Below, piece after piece: positions 28,692-37,695 of a stretch of 64,000 nucleotides of DNA. The stretch is from an uncultured Alphaproteobacteria bacterium. GTDB taxonomy: Bacteria > Pseudomonadota > Alphaproteobacteria > HIMB59. Position 1 is the first letter of the stretch; each line of letters begins with the position of its first letter. The notes beneath the pieces are model-generated. The model saw only the letters and a list, made by a program, of their open reading frames with translations, was not told the DNA's origin and made no database searches. The translations under genes were made by a program, and so were the position numbers. Location of the stretch: contig CABYQR010000002.1 of assembly GCA_902521155.1 (NCBI GenBank), forward strand, positions 1 through 64,000, in the 5' to 3' direction.

Positions 28692-29937
28692 TGTTCATTC
28701 TTTAAAAAGTGGCTTAACACTTATTACTGATTATATAGACACTGTCGAAACCGTATCTGTTGGAATGTGGAATAAGGTTGGTGCAAGAAATGAGCACGAA
28801 AGTGTCAATGGAGTTGCCCATCTTTTAGAGCATATGGCCTTTAAAGGTACAAAGACACGATCAGCTTTAGATATAGCTAAAGAGGTTGAGATGGTTGGCG
28901 GTGCTGTAAACGCATACACTTCCCGAGAAGTCACAGCTTACTACATGAAAGTTTTAAAAGAAGACATAGGTTTATCTATTGATATTATTAGCGATATTTT
29001 GCAAAACTCTGCCTTTGATCCTAAAGAATTAGATCGTGAGAGAGGTGTTATTCTTCAAGAAATTGGAATGTACTTAGATACACCTGATGATGTGGTCTTT
29101 GATAAATGGCAAGAAGTAGCTTATCCCAATCAGCCAATGGGAAGATCCATCTTAGGTAAGAGTGATATCATCAAAACAATCTCTAGGGATCAAGTAGAAG
29201 GTTTTATGAAAAGCTACTATAAACCAGAAAAAATGATTTTTTCTGTCTCTGGAAACTTTAACGAGAGTAAAGTTATAGAATTAGTAGAAAAACATTTTCA
29301 AAATTTACCTCAGGGTAATGAAAATCATTCACCTGTCTCAGTTTATCAAGGTGGAGAGTTTCGCCAAGATAAAGACTTAGAACAGGTCAACATTATATTA
29401 GGCTTTGAAGGAGTTGATTTTTACTCAGATTTATATTACCCAACTGCAGTATATTCTACTGTTTTAGGTTCAGGCATGTCTTCCAGATTATTTCAAGAAA
29501 TAAGAGAAAAAAGAGGATTGGTATACAGTATCTCAAGTTACACATCATCTTTTTCTGATTCAGGTATTTTTGGGGTTTATGCTGGTACGGGCCAAAAAGA
29601 AGTAATGGAATTAGTCCCAGTTTTGTGTGATCAATTAAATATTGATGCGACTCAATTTACATCTGAAGAGCTCCAAAGAGCTAAAGCACAATTTAAATCT
29701 TCATTATTAATGGGGCAGGAGAGTACCTCTCGTCGATGTCGATCCAATGCATCTAAGTATTTAATGCATAAAAGATTAATACCCCATGAAGAGATTATTT
29801 CGGAAATAGATAAGGTTCAGCTTGAAGACTTAGAAAAAGCTAGAAAAAATATTCTAAAATCTAATATTACCTTATCTTCTATAGGACCAATTAAAGACTT
29901 AGAGTCTCTTGAGTCAGTTAAAAGAAGATTCAGTTAA
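28684..29937 (+). CDS. M16-family zinc peptidase (mitochondrial processing peptidase-like)
   Basis: A 417-residue member of the M16 family, with the inverted zinc motif HLLEH (H46, E49, H50) and the further glutamate in the following helix (RGVILQEIGMYLD). The second half keeps the glycine-rich SGMSSRLFQEIREKRGLVYSISS loop. Alphaproteobacterial members next to thrC are the closest bacterial relatives of the mitochondrial processing peptidase; natural substrates are mostly unknown. Its 3' end overlaps the convergent rnhA by 24 nt, the longest convergent overlap here. Confidence 0.92.
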   Translation: MPNVHSLKSGLTLITDYIDTVETVSVGMWNKVGARNEHESVNGVAHLLEHMAFKGTKTRSALDIAKEVEMVGGAVNAYTSREVTAYYMKVLKEDIGLSIDIISDILQNSAFDPKELDRERGVILQEIGMYLDTPDDVVFDKWQEVAYPNQPMGRSILGKSDIIKTISRDQVEGFMKSYYKPEKMIFSVSGNFNESKVIELVEKHFQNLPQGNENHSPVSVYQGGEFRQDKDLEQVNIILGFEGVDFYSDLYYPTAVYSTVLGSGMSSRLFQEIREKRGLVYSISSYTSSFSDSGIFGVYAGTGQKEVMELVPVLCDQLNIDATQFTSEELQRAKAQFKSSLLMGQESTSRRCRSNASKYLMHKRLIPHEEIISEIDKVQLEDLEKARKNILKSNITLSSIGPIKDLESLESVKRRFS

Positions 29938-30357
29938 AGTCTCAGCTGAATGACGTGCTAGCAAGTCAACTTCATTATTTAATTTATTTGTGTCATGGGC
30001 CTTTACCCACTTCCATTTAATTTTTTTTAAGTAATTAAGCTGATCTAATCTCTCCCATAACTCTTTATTTTTGACCGGATTCTTAGATGCTGTTTTCCAA
30101 TTATTTTTTTTCCAATTAGTAACCCATAATGTAATTCCATTTTTTAAATAATTACTATCTGTGTAGATTGACATTTCTTTGTGGTTAACTAAAAATTCTA
30201 TAGCCTTAATAGCAGCAGTAAGCTCCATTTGATTATTAGTTGCATTAATACTGTAACCTGATCTTGAGGAAATAACCCCTTCATTGTTTACTAGGAACGC
30301 CCAACCTCCCTTACCTGGGTTTCCTAAGCATGAACCATCAGTGTAAACTTCAATCAA
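29914..30357 (-). CDS. rnhA: Ribonuclease HI
   Basis: RNase HI cuts the RNA strand of RNA/DNA hybrids. The four acidic residues of the active site are visible: YTDGSCLGNPG (D7), NQMELTAAI (E45), YTDSNYL (D67) and the aspartate in NEVDLLARH. The basic loop WKKNNWKTASKNPVKN is also present. The protein has 147 residues and starts at TTG 30357, overlapping the thrB stop by 4 nt (TTGA). The thrB-rnhA order is common in alphaproteobacteria. Confidence 0.96.
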   Translation of the reverse strand: MIEVYTDGSCLGNPGKGGWAFLVNNEGVISSRSGYSINATNNQMELTAAIKAIEFLVNHKEMSIYTDSNYLKNGITLWVTNWKKNNWKTASKNPVKNKELWERLDQLNYLKKIKWKWVKAHDTNKLNNEVDLLARHSAETLTESSFN

Positions 30358-31292
30358 AAGAAATCCTGTAAATTATTCTTTCTGTGAAAATTGATTATTT
30401 CAAAAAATGCAAGAGGATCTTTGTGATCAACTTCCCCAGAAGTATTAAAGTATTTATCATGTAATCTTGTCATAAAAAATCTAATAGCACTTGCTTTCAA
30501 ATAAAAATTAAAATTATTTTTTTCTAATTCATTCCATTCTATTAAAGAAAAATATCTATTGAAAAATAAATTGAAATTCTTTTCCTCAAATTTTTGATAA
30601 TCAAAAAACCAAGCGTTAACTAAAGTAGAAAAGTCATAAACTATAGTATCACTACAGGTAAAGAAGAAATCTATAAGTCCAGAAATTTTATTATCTTCAA
30701 AAAATATATTGTCCTTAAAGAGATCAGCATGTATGAGGGCAGTTCTCAATTCATTTGAGAATTTATCATGCATATCATTGATTAATTTAATTACTTCTTT
30801 TAATTCATTCTTATGTTGACCTTGATAATCTTCAAACTTTTTAATTATATATTTCCATGTGGGTGTTAACATATCATTTGTTCTTTTAAGATTAGATTTT
30901 AGTCCAATTTCATGCATCTTAGATACAGTATCTCCTAAAGAACTAAGGTTCTCACTATTTGGTTGACTGATTTTCTTTCCTTCGATGAACGAATAAATAG
31001 CGCATGGTTTATTTTGAACTTCAAAAATATTTTTATTATTTACACTTATAGCTGTAGGGCAATTTATACCTGATTGATTGAATTCATACATCGCATTATT
31101 AAAAAATGGAAGGTCACTCCCTTTTGTTCTTTTTTCAAAAATGGTAAAAATCAATTTCTTTTGATTTTTGAGAGTTACTAAATAATTAGTATTCTCAACA
31201 CCTTCTTTTATTCCTTCAACTGAGTTAATTTCTCCTATTGTATTAAAAAGAGGGGAGATATCATTAGTTTTGATTTTGGTATATACAGCCAT
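30354..31292 (-). CDS. thrB: Homoserine kinase
   Basis: This is the alphaproteobacterial ThrB type, with an aminoglycoside-phosphotransferase-like fold, not the GHMP type. The 312-residue protein shows GVENTNYLV, the catalytic loop LIHADLFKDNIFF and the metal site GLIDFFFTCSD. It supplies O-phosphohomoserine to ThrC, whose gene is 1.7 kb away on the opposite strand. It starts at ATG 31292, 62 nt from the divergent lipoprotein gene. Confidence 0.95.
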   Translation of the reverse strand: MAVYTKIKTNDISPLFNTIGEINSVEGIKEGVENTNYLVTLKNQKKLIFTIFEKRTKGSDLPFFNNAMYEFNQSGINCPTAISVNNKNIFEVQNKPCAIYSFIEGKKISQPNSENLSSLGDTVSKMHEIGLKSNLKRTNDMLTPTWKYIIKKFEDYQGQHKNELKEVIKLINDMHDKFSNELRTALIHADLFKDNIFFEDNKISGLIDFFFTCSDTIVYDFSTLVNAWFFDYQKFEEKNFNLFFNRYFSLIEWNELEKNNFNFYLKASAIRFFMTRLHDKYFNTSGEVDHKDPLAFFEIINFHRKNNLQDFF

Positions 31293-31354
31293 TAGATAAA
31301 CTATAATTAAAAATTTAGTGTTTTCATTGTAATTTAATAGTATTAACTATCACA

Positions 31355-31831
31355 ATGTACAAATCATTTATATTGGCAATTTTATTATTTTCTATTTTAA
31401 GTTCGTGTAGTCTCAAAAACCCATTATCAAAAAAAGTTGATTTAACTTATTTAGATTGCCCAAAATCATTAATCTTAGCTCCCGGAAAGAGTTTGTCGTT
31501 AGAAAATATTAATATTTCGTTGAGTAAGGATTATTCTATTAACTGTTATTACACGGAAGATAATATAGATGAAGTAATTTTTGATTTTAATTATCAACTA
31601 AATATTGAAGTTAAGAATACTGAATTAAAAAAAATCAATGCTGACTTTTGGATTTTTGTAACTAATAAAGAAGAGTCAGAAAAAATATTAGAAAGTAGTT
31701 TTACTAAATCTTTAGACTTATCACAAGCAATTCAAGAAAATAATCAACTCTATTTATCTTTCAAAGACTCAGTAAAGCTGAAAAGATATGAATATGATCA
31801 GGGTATTAAAATTTTTTTATCTCTAAATTAA
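31355..31831 (+). CDS. Hypothetical lipoprotein
   Basis: A 158-residue predicted lipoprotein; I do not recognise the family. The signal peptide ends in the lipobox LSSC. The mature protein looks like an all-beta domain and contains two further cysteines (YLDCPKS and INCYY) that could form a disulfide. It stands alone between divergent thrB and the convergent atpF, with which it shares a TTAA carrying both stop codons. The most that can be inferred is an envelope location. Confidence 0.72.
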   Translation: MYKSFILAILLFSILSSCSLKNPLSKKVDLTYLDCPKSLILAPGKSLSLENINISLSKDYSINCYYTEDNIDEVIFDFNYQLNIEVKNTELKKINADFWIFVTNKEESEKILESSFTKSLDLSQAIQENNQLYLSFKDSVKLKRYEYDQGIKIFLSLN

Positions 31832-32304
31832 TTTAACGATTTAAATTCAGAGACACTTTTGGTAAGTATCTTACTTTTTTCATCGTCAGATAAGTTAGTT
31901 AAATACCCGGCTATAAGGTTATTGAGCTCCTCTGAAGCTTGGGTTTTAATAGATTGAATAGCTGAGAGTTCGATTTGCTTGATTCTATCCAAAGAATTTT
32001 TTTCCTTAGATGCAATAGCTTGAGTTGTTTTTTCAATAATATCTTTTGAAGAGGATTCTGCTTGTAATTTAGCACTAGATAAAAGCTCATTAATTTTATT
32101 TTCTAGATCTGAGGTCTGTTTTTGTGCCTCATCTAATTTTTTTTCAGAGTCATTGAAAGACTGTAATGAAGAGTTAATGTTCTTCTTAATTTCTTCAATT
32201 TTTGTATCTAGGCCACCAATCATCATACTTTTGAAAGGCTTGTACATAAGTATCAAAAAAATAATAAACGAAATTAAAAGCCAAAATTTAGGATCTTCAA
32301 ACAT
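31828..32304 (-). CDS. atpF: ATP synthase F0 subunit b
   Basis: The 158-residue peripheral-stalk subunit has one N-terminal membrane helix (FWLLISFIIFLILMY) and then a long charged coiled coil. With b' it forms the heterodimer that holds F1 against the a subunit. Order and spacing (4 nt after b') match the alphaproteobacterial F0 operon atpI-atpB-atpE-b'-b. The F1 genes are elsewhere. Confidence 0.93.
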   Translation of the reverse strand: MFEDPKFWLLISFIIFLILMYKPFKSMMIGGLDTKIEEIKKNINSSLQSFNDSEKKLDEAQKQTSDLENKINELLSSAKLQAESSSKDIIEKTTQAIASKEKNSLDRIKQIELSAIQSIKTQASEELNNLIAGYLTNLSDDEKSKILTKSVSEFKSLN

Positions 32305-32307
32305 TTA

Positions 32308-32766
32308 TTAAATTTTTATTTTATCCTTATCAAAGTTAGTAATTTTTGTAATAAAATTAGTAGCTGACTCTTTGAGTTGAGAGTTTAATTCACTTAAAGC
32401 CTGATTTTTTTCCTGAGCGACTTTTTCTTCTGTTTGTTTAATCTCATTTTGAATCTTTTCCTCTGTAGCCTTAATTAGTTTTTCACTTTCCACTAGAGCG
32501 CTCTCTTTTGCCTCATTAATAATCTTATTAGCTTGATCTTTAGCCTCATTAATCTTTGTTTCGTAATTTTGAATTAACTGCTCAGCCTTTTTGATTAATT
32601 CATCTTGTTTTGAGATGTGAGATTGAACAAATTCATCTCTCTTATTCAAAAAAGCTCTAATTTTAGGGAGCGTAAAATATGTTAATACTGTAAAAAGTAT
32701 CACAAAGAAAACGCCCAGCCAAAAAAGCTGAGATATAAAAAATTCTACTTGTTCTAATTGAGGCAT
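32308..32766 (-). CDS. ATP synthase F0 subunit b'
   Basis: The second b-type stalk subunit, 152 residues. Its N-terminal membrane segment (LFWLGVFFVILFTVLTYFTLPKI) is longer than that of b and ends with the LPKIRAFLNKRDEFV motif seen in b' proteins. The rest is a lysine- and glutamate-rich coiled coil. It follows atpE by 23 nt. Photosynthetic bacteria, chloroplasts and most alphaproteobacteria share this duplicated b arrangement. Confidence 0.93.
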   Translation of the reverse strand: MPQLEQVEFFISQLFWLGVFFVILFTVLTYFTLPKIRAFLNKRDEFVQSHISKQDELIKKAEQLIQNYETKINEAKDQANKIINEAKESALVESEKLIKATEEKIQNEIKQTEEKVAQEKNQALSELNSQLKESATNFITKITNFDKDKIKI

Positions 32767-32789
32767 AAAGTGATTTTATTTATTAAAAA

Positions 32790-33017
32790 TTATGAGAATA
32801 AAATCACTAATGCGATAACTAGAGCAAAAAGTGCGATAGCTTCTACGAGAGCAAATCCTAACATTGTCATAGTAAAAACTTCATTTCTTGCAGCTGGGTT
32901 TCTACCAACGGCAGTAATAAAAGCAGCAAAAACATTACCAATTCCAATACCAGCACCGATCACACCAATAACGGCTAATCCTGCTCCTAAATACTTAAGT
33001 CCTTCAACTAGTTCCAT
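32790..33017 (-). CDS. atpE: ATP synthase F0 subunit c
   Basis: The 75-residue proteolipid that forms the rotating c-ring. Two membrane helices flank the polar loop GRNPAARNE. The proton-binding glutamate sits in GFALVEAIALFALV. The glutamate is followed by alanine rather than the Ser or Thr of sodium-type rings, so proton coupling is expected. A complete AAGGAGGT Shine-Dalgarno precedes the ATG. Confidence 0.97.
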   Translation of the reverse strand: MELVEGLKYLGAGLAVIGVIGAGIGIGNVFAAFITAVGRNPAARNEVFTMTMLGFALVEAIALFALVIALVILFS

Positions 33018-33021
33018 ATTT

Positions 33022-33029
33022 ACCTCCTT
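33022..33029 (-). promoter_or_regulatory. Perfect Shine-Dalgarno of atpE
   Basis: Read on the minus strand, AAGGAGGT lies 4 nt before the ATG of atpE. Most genes in this window have weak or no Shine-Dalgarno sequences, so this full complement to the 16S 3' end stands out. It fits the need for many c subunits per ATP synthase. Confidence 0.8.
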
Positions 33030-33037
33030 ATGTTCAC

Positions 33038-33790
33038 CTAGTGTAAGTGTAAAGCGTCGTTAATATACAAGCATGTTAATATTGCAAAAACATAAGCTTG
33101 TAAAAATGCAATTAGTATTTCTAATCCTGTAAGCGCGATTATAAACACTAACGGCAAAATTCCAAAAAACCCTAAAGCTGATACAAATCCAGCAAAAACC
33201 TTTAATAAAGTATGACCCGCAAGCATATTAGCAAAAAGACGGACTGATAAGCTAATAGGTCTAGATAAATAAGATATTACCTCAATAGGGATTAAAAGAG
33301 GTAACATATAAATAGGCAGTCCAGGTATTACAAAGAAACCAAAAAACTTAACCCCATGCTTTACGAAACCAAGCACTGTAACAAAAATAAAAACACCCAT
33401 AGCTAAAGCTAAAGTGACGATAATATGACTAGTAAATGTAAAGCTATAAGGAATCATACCAAAAAGATTTCCAAATAATATGAACATAAATAATGCAAAT
33501 ACTAAGGGGAAATATTTTTTTCCTTCTTTTCCAACGGTATCGTTGATTAAGCTGCTTATAAAATTAAAACCAAGTTCAGACGCTACTTGTAGCCTTGAAG
33601 GATAAAGATCCTCTACAGAGTTAGTTTTCTTTGTTTTTAAAAAAGGAATAGTAAAAAAAGCAATAATAAAAACAGTGGTAATAGTCATCCAAAGTGCTGA
33701 ATTTGTGAAAGATAAATCTAATCCAAATACATTAATTTCTACAATGGGTTGTACTTCAAATTGTTTTAAGGGACTTTCACCTTTAGCCAT
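33038..33790 (-). CDS. atpB: ATP synthase F0 subunit a
   Basis: The 250-residue stator subunit that forms the proton half-channels against the c-ring. The key arginine lies in ISLSVRLFANMLAGH, with YVFAILTCLYINDALHLH at the C-terminus. About five to six membrane helices are visible. It lies between atpI and atpE in the normal order. Confidence 0.97.
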   Translation of the reverse strand: MAKGESPLKQFEVQPIVEINVFGLDLSFTNSALWMTITTVFIIAFFTIPFLKTKKTNSVEDLYPSRLQVASELGFNFISSLINDTVGKEGKKYFPLVFALFMFILFGNLFGMIPYSFTFTSHIIVTLALAMGVFIFVTVLGFVKHGVKFFGFFVIPGLPIYMLPLLIPIEVISYLSRPISLSVRLFANMLAGHTLLKVFAGFVSALGFFGILPLVFIIALTGLEILIAFLQAYVFAILTCLYINDALHLH

Positions 33791-33807
33791 GGGGTAATAA
33801 AACAGAT

Positions 33808-34050
33808 TTATTTATGATTTTCTATGCGACGTATAAGCCTGTAGATATTCAATAAACCTGCTAAGAAACCCAATATAATCAAGGAAATTAGGCCTATAGG
33901 CTTAGTGTCAAAGAATTTATCAATTAACAAACCCAATATTACAGAAACGATTAAAGCTGCTAATAATTCAGATGAGATTCGATATGCAAAACTCAATCCT
34001 TTTAAACTAGATCCACTACTTTCACTTTTGTCGTCTTTTTTATTCTGCAT
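33808..34050 (-). CDS. atpI: ATP synthase accessory protein AtpI
   Basis: An 80-residue protein with two membrane helices (LLAALIVSVILGLLID and GLISLIILGFLAGLLNIYRLI), matching the AtpI/AtpQ family that heads F0 operons and helps c-ring assembly or magnesium handling. The polar N-terminus (KKDDKSESSGSSLKG) is typical. Its start overlaps the smc stop by 11 nt, joining the F0 genes to the smc/DsbA/DUF721 block. Confidence 0.88.
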   Translation of the reverse strand: MQNKKDDKSESSGSSLKGLSFAYRISSELLAALIVSVILGLLIDKFFDTKPIGLISLIILGFLAGLLNIYRLIRRIENHK

Positions 34051-36637
34051 ATTTAACTGCTTCTTCTAATTCAACAGACACAATCTGAGATACCCCTTCT
34101 TCAGGCATAGTCACACCATATAATCTATCTACGCGAGACATAGTCATTCTATTGTGAGTAATAATTATAAATTTAGTCTGAACTTTTTCAGAAATTTCTT
34201 CCACCATACTACAAAATCTATCAACATTATTATCATCAAGAGGAGCATCAACTTCATCTAAAATACAAAAAGGAGAGGGATTAGCTATAAAAACTGCAAA
34301 GAGTAATGATATAGCAGTAAGCGCCTGTTCACCTCCAGATAAAAGAGTAATGTTTTGCATTTTCTTTCCTGGAGGGCTTGCAAAAATTTCTAATCCTGAG
34401 TTTAACGGGTCTTCGTCATTTTGAATAAGCTTCAGATTAGCTTTTCCACCTCCAAATAATTTAGTGAAGAGTCTTTCAAAGTTTTCGTTAACAATTTTAA
34501 ATGCATCACGGAGACGAGTTACACCTTCTTTATTAATTTTATTAATAGCCTCATGAAGCTTTTCTATGGATTCTTGAATTTCATTTTTGTCTTTTATAGT
34601 TTCGTCAACTTTCTCTCGTAATTTGCTATATTCGTCTTCAGCTAATAAATTTACAGCTCCTATTCTTTCTCTCTCAGCTACTAATCTTAAGACTCTTTTT
34701 TCAGCTGTCTCTAAGTCCTCATCTTTTTTAAATTTTTCAATTTCATTTTCTAAATTTAATAAGTCAGCATGGATTTTCTCTCGACAAGACAAAGAAAGTT
34801 GATTGAGATTATTTGAGTAATTTGAAATTTCAGACTCTTTTCTAATTAACTCCTCTTTTACTACCGAATAATTTTGCTCTTTATTTCGGAGCTCTTTGGA
34901 TAGCTCCTCTAAGAAGTTTTCTTGCTCTTGTAGTTGATTATCAAAAAGTTTTTTTTCATTATCTAATTCATTAATCTTATTTAACAAAAATTGCCTTTTA
35001 CTATCAATATCTCCAGGATTATTTTGAGATATTTCTAATTCTTCACTGGCAGTTTTAATTCTATCTTTAAGATCATGGACTTTTTGATTTGTAATTTCTA
35101 AAATTCTTTCCCATTCAATAATCTGTTTTTTTAAATCATTTAATCGTTTCTCTTTTAATTCAGCTAATATCGAAGATATGTTAGACTCGTAACTACTAGA
35201 TATAAATAGACCGTCCCATCGCCATAAATTGCCTTCTAAATCAACTATGGCCTGTCCTGGTTTCAAATATTTATGATTTTCATATCCTTCATCTTTATTA
35301 TTCACTATGGCGACACTACTTAATTTACTAAGAATTCTTTGAGGAGACTTGATAACATCTGAGGCGATCTTGCAATCGAAGTTAAACTTAGATTTTTGAG
35401 TATCCTGAATATTTTCTGTCCAATAGAAAATCTCATCTTTATCCAGAGAGGCTAAAAGCTCCTTACCAAAGATTGCTGCTACAGAGTTTTCATACATTTT
35501 ATCAAATGAGATATTATTTAATAAACTTCTATCAGATTGACCAACGGCACTATCAGATACGTTATCAAAATCTTTTGAAGATATTTCTTCAATTTCTCTA
35601 TTTATTTCATTTAATTTCAAATTAGTTTCATCATATTGTTGAACTTCAACCTGAAGATCTTTATCTAATTGCTTAACTCGATGTTCGAGATTTGTTTTAT
35701 GTTCTTCAAAACGCAGCTCTTCTTGCTTAAGATTTTCTACTGTCATATTTAGACGCTCTAATTCTGTATTTAATGAATAGCTCTTTTCCCTCATAGGAGG
35801 AATTTTTACTTTTAAATCTTCGTAAGCTTGATCCTTAGAGGAGACATCTCCCTGAAACTCAGTTAGTCTAATTTGAATTTTATTTTTATCCCCTTCTAAG
35901 GACTCAATTATTTTTTGTATTTCATTTCTTTTGACAAAAAAGACAGAAGCTTCAGCATTTTTTATCAAAGTAGATATATTCCTAAATCTTTCAGCTTCTT
36001 TAGATTGTTTTTTTAGGATCGCCAGTTGCTCCTCATATGTCGTTATAACATCCTCAACTCTTAGTAAGTTATTATTGGCAGCTTTAAGTCTTAGCTCAGA
36101 GTCGTGTCTTCTTGATTGCAAACCCAAGATACCAGCAGCCTCTTCAAGGACCATTTTTCTATCTTCTGGCTTAGCCTGAGTAATAGCCCCAATTCTTCCT
36201 TGACTCACAATAGATGTAGATCTTGCAGAAGTTGAAGCATCCGCAAATAGTAATTGTATGTCCTTTAGACGAACTTCTTTTCCATTAATATACGAGCTTG
36301 ATCCTTCTCCTCTATAAATTTTTCGAGAAATTTCTAGTTGTTTAGATTGATATCTATTTTCTAAGTCGTTACCTTCGACATTAATATACAACCCAACCTC
36401 TGCTAAATTCCAAGAGGGCCGAATGTCAGTACCATTAAAAATTAAATCATCAATTTCCTTACCTCGTAATTGTTTAGCTGATACCTCACCAAGACCAAAT
36501 CGAATTGCTTCTACTATATTTGATTTTCCACAGCCATTTGGTCCAACTATTCCAGTTAGACCATTTTTAACTTCAAAATCCGTAGGCTCAACAAAAGACT
36601 TAAAACCTTTTATTGATAATTTATCTAATGATAGCAA
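34040..36637 (-). CDS. smc: Chromosome segregation ATPase SMC, unusually short
   Basis: SMC dimers organise and segregate the chromosome. The N-terminal ATP head has Walker A GPNGCGKS (32-39); the C-terminal head has LSGGEQALTAISLLFAVF and Walker B PFCILDEVDAPLD. A hinge is recognisable in the middle (SVAAIFGKELLA to PGQAIVDLEGNLWRWDG). At 865 residues it is about 300 shorter than typical bacterial SMC (about 1150-1200); the loss is in the coiled-coil arms on both sides of the hinge. The start is TTG 36637. The kleisin partners scpA and scpB are not in the window. Confidence 0.94.
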   Translation of the reverse strand: MLSLDKLSIKGFKSFVEPTDFEVKNGLTGIVGPNGCGKSNIVEAIRFGLGEVSAKQLRGKEIDDLIFNGTDIRPSWNLAEVGLYINVEGNDLENRYQSKQLEISRKIYRGEGSSSYINGKEVRLKDIQLLFADASTSARSTSIVSQGRIGAITQAKPEDRKMVLEEAAGILGLQSRRHDSELRLKAANNNLLRVEDVITTYEEQLAILKKQSKEAERFRNISTLIKNAEASVFFVKRNEIQKIIESLEGDKNKIQIRLTEFQGDVSSKDQAYEDLKVKIPPMREKSYSLNTELERLNMTVENLKQEELRFEEHKTNLEHRVKQLDKDLQVEVQQYDETNLKLNEINREIEEISSKDFDNVSDSAVGQSDRSLLNNISFDKMYENSVAAIFGKELLASLDKDEIFYWTENIQDTQKSKFNFDCKIASDVIKSPQRILSKLSSVAIVNNKDEGYENHKYLKPGQAIVDLEGNLWRWDGLFISSSYESNISSILAELKEKRLNDLKKQIIEWERILEITNQKVHDLKDRIKTASEELEISQNNPGDIDSKRQFLLNKINELDNEKKLFDNQLQEQENFLEELSKELRNKEQNYSVVKEELIRKESEISNYSNNLNQLSLSCREKIHADLLNLENEIEKFKKDEDLETAEKRVLRLVAERERIGAVNLLAEDEYSKLREKVDETIKDKNEIQESIEKLHEAINKINKEGVTRLRDAFKIVNENFERLFTKLFGGGKANLKLIQNDEDPLNSGLEIFASPPGKKMQNITLLSGGEQALTAISLLFAVFIANPSPFCILDEVDAPLDDNNVDRFCSMVEEISEKVQTKFIIITHNRMTMSRVDRLYGVTMPEEGVSQIVSVELEEAVKYAE

Positions 36638-36638
36638 A

Positions 36639-37256
36639 CTATTTTTTCAATTTTTTTGAAATAATTTTTATAAACTCTGAAGCAGGTCTGTTTCCCTGAA
36701 CTTTCTCTCCACCAACAATAAAAGTAGGTGTGCTCTCTACTCCAAAAATATTTTGAGAGTCAACTTGAAGACTAAGTAATTTATTTTGTAAATCTTCATT
36801 TTTTAAACACACCTCTAGTTGATCCTCACCCAATCCATGTTGAAGTCCATAACTATTTAGCATTTCAATTATACCTTCACCAGTTTCAGCTTTTGTCCAA
36901 ACATCATAATTCTCATAAACAGAGTCAATATAATTAGGGCGGATAGACAGATCACAGTTACCTACAATTGATGCATAAAATGCTGCCTGATTTAAAGGAA
37001 AATCAACAACATAGTAATTAACGTTCTTGAAGACATCACTTTCTTTTAACTCTATAAGTGTTTCATTATGAAAAGTAGCACAATGAGAACAGCTAAAAGA
37101 TGAAAATTCAATAATATCTACTGTACTGTCAGATTTTGACTCAATTACCGGAATTAATAAATTGTCACTTAGAAATTGCTGATACTCATAGTCTTTAGAA
37201 TAAGCATTAATTGAGAAGATAAAAAAAACTGAGACAATAAACAAAAATTTATTCAT
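36639..37256 (-). CDS. DsbA-like periplasmic thiol-disulfide oxidoreductase
   Basis: A 205-residue exported thioredoxin-fold protein. The signal peptide (MNKFLFIVSVFFIFSINAYS) is followed by the active site FSSFSCSHCATFH, a CSHC pair (C56, C59), and the cis-proline loop VESTPTFIVGG. It would oxidise or isomerise disulfides in envelope proteins; which of the two is not clear. It overlaps the DUF721 gene by 8 nt (ATGAATAA), in the usual alphaproteobacterial order. Confidence 0.9.
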   Translation of the reverse strand: MNKFLFIVSVFFIFSINAYSKDYEYQQFLSDNLLIPVIESKSDSTVDIIEFSSFSCSHCATFHNETLIELKESDVFKNVNYYVVDFPLNQAAFYASIVGNCDLSIRPNYIDSVYENYDVWTKAETGEGIIEMLNSYGLQHGLGEDQLEVCLKNEDLQNKLLSLQVDSQNIFGVESTPTFIVGGEKVQGNRPASEFIKIISKKLKK

Positions 37257-37695
37257 TAATTTTATTACTAATATTTTTAAAAATAGATCTTACTTCTTCA
37301 TCCTTTATATCATTTAATTGTTGATTATTAACATCTTTTAATTTTTTAGAGCTATTTTTTTTGATTACAGAATTTACTAAACTTTCTTTACTTAAAACAT
37401 CCTGAAAAAATAGGATTTTATTAACTTTAATTCCTAAAATTTCTTCACATTTCAATTTTATTTCAGGATTTTTTGAATGAAGTTCAAAAGATTTAGATGA
37501 GTCAATTTTGAATTCTAAATTAAGAGAATCTGTCTGCCCAAGTAAAGTAATTTTTTTAATTTTGACAAAATGATGATTTATTCCAAATATTTTCTCCCAA
37601 TTTTTTATTAAAAGTGTGTTTATCTTTAATTTTTTTTTATTTACTTTGTTTATTAAATGAAAGGCAACATCGTTCAATTTGGAAATTTTTTTCAT
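37249..37695 (-). CDS. DUF721 (DciA-like) protein
   Basis: A 148-residue protein with the DUF721 pattern: a short helical start, then KNWEKIFGINHHFVKIKKITLL, a beta region and the KCEEILGIKVNKILF segment. DUF721 includes DciA, the helicase-operator protein that helps load DnaB at replication. The track start is a TTG at 37698; ATG 37695 is preferred. Its first 39 bases overlap the divergent mutY. Confidence 0.78.
   Translation of the reverse strand: MKKISKLNDVAFHLINKVNKKKLKINTLLIKNWEKIFGINHHFVKIKKITLLGQTDSLNLEFKIDSSKSFELHSKNPEIKLKCEEILGIKVNKILFFQDVLSKESLVNSVIKKNSSKKLKDVNNQQLNDIKDEEVRSIFKNISNKINE

Noticed and set aside
32758-33063. 101-residue plus-strand ORF opposite atpE
   Set aside because: It is a shadow of atpE and the start of atpB; its low-complexity sequence reflects the helical repeats of the c subunit.
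34587-36659. Three plus-strand ORFs opposite smc
   Set aside because: They mirror the coiled coils and heads of smc; serine- and leucine-rich products are typical antisense artefacts.
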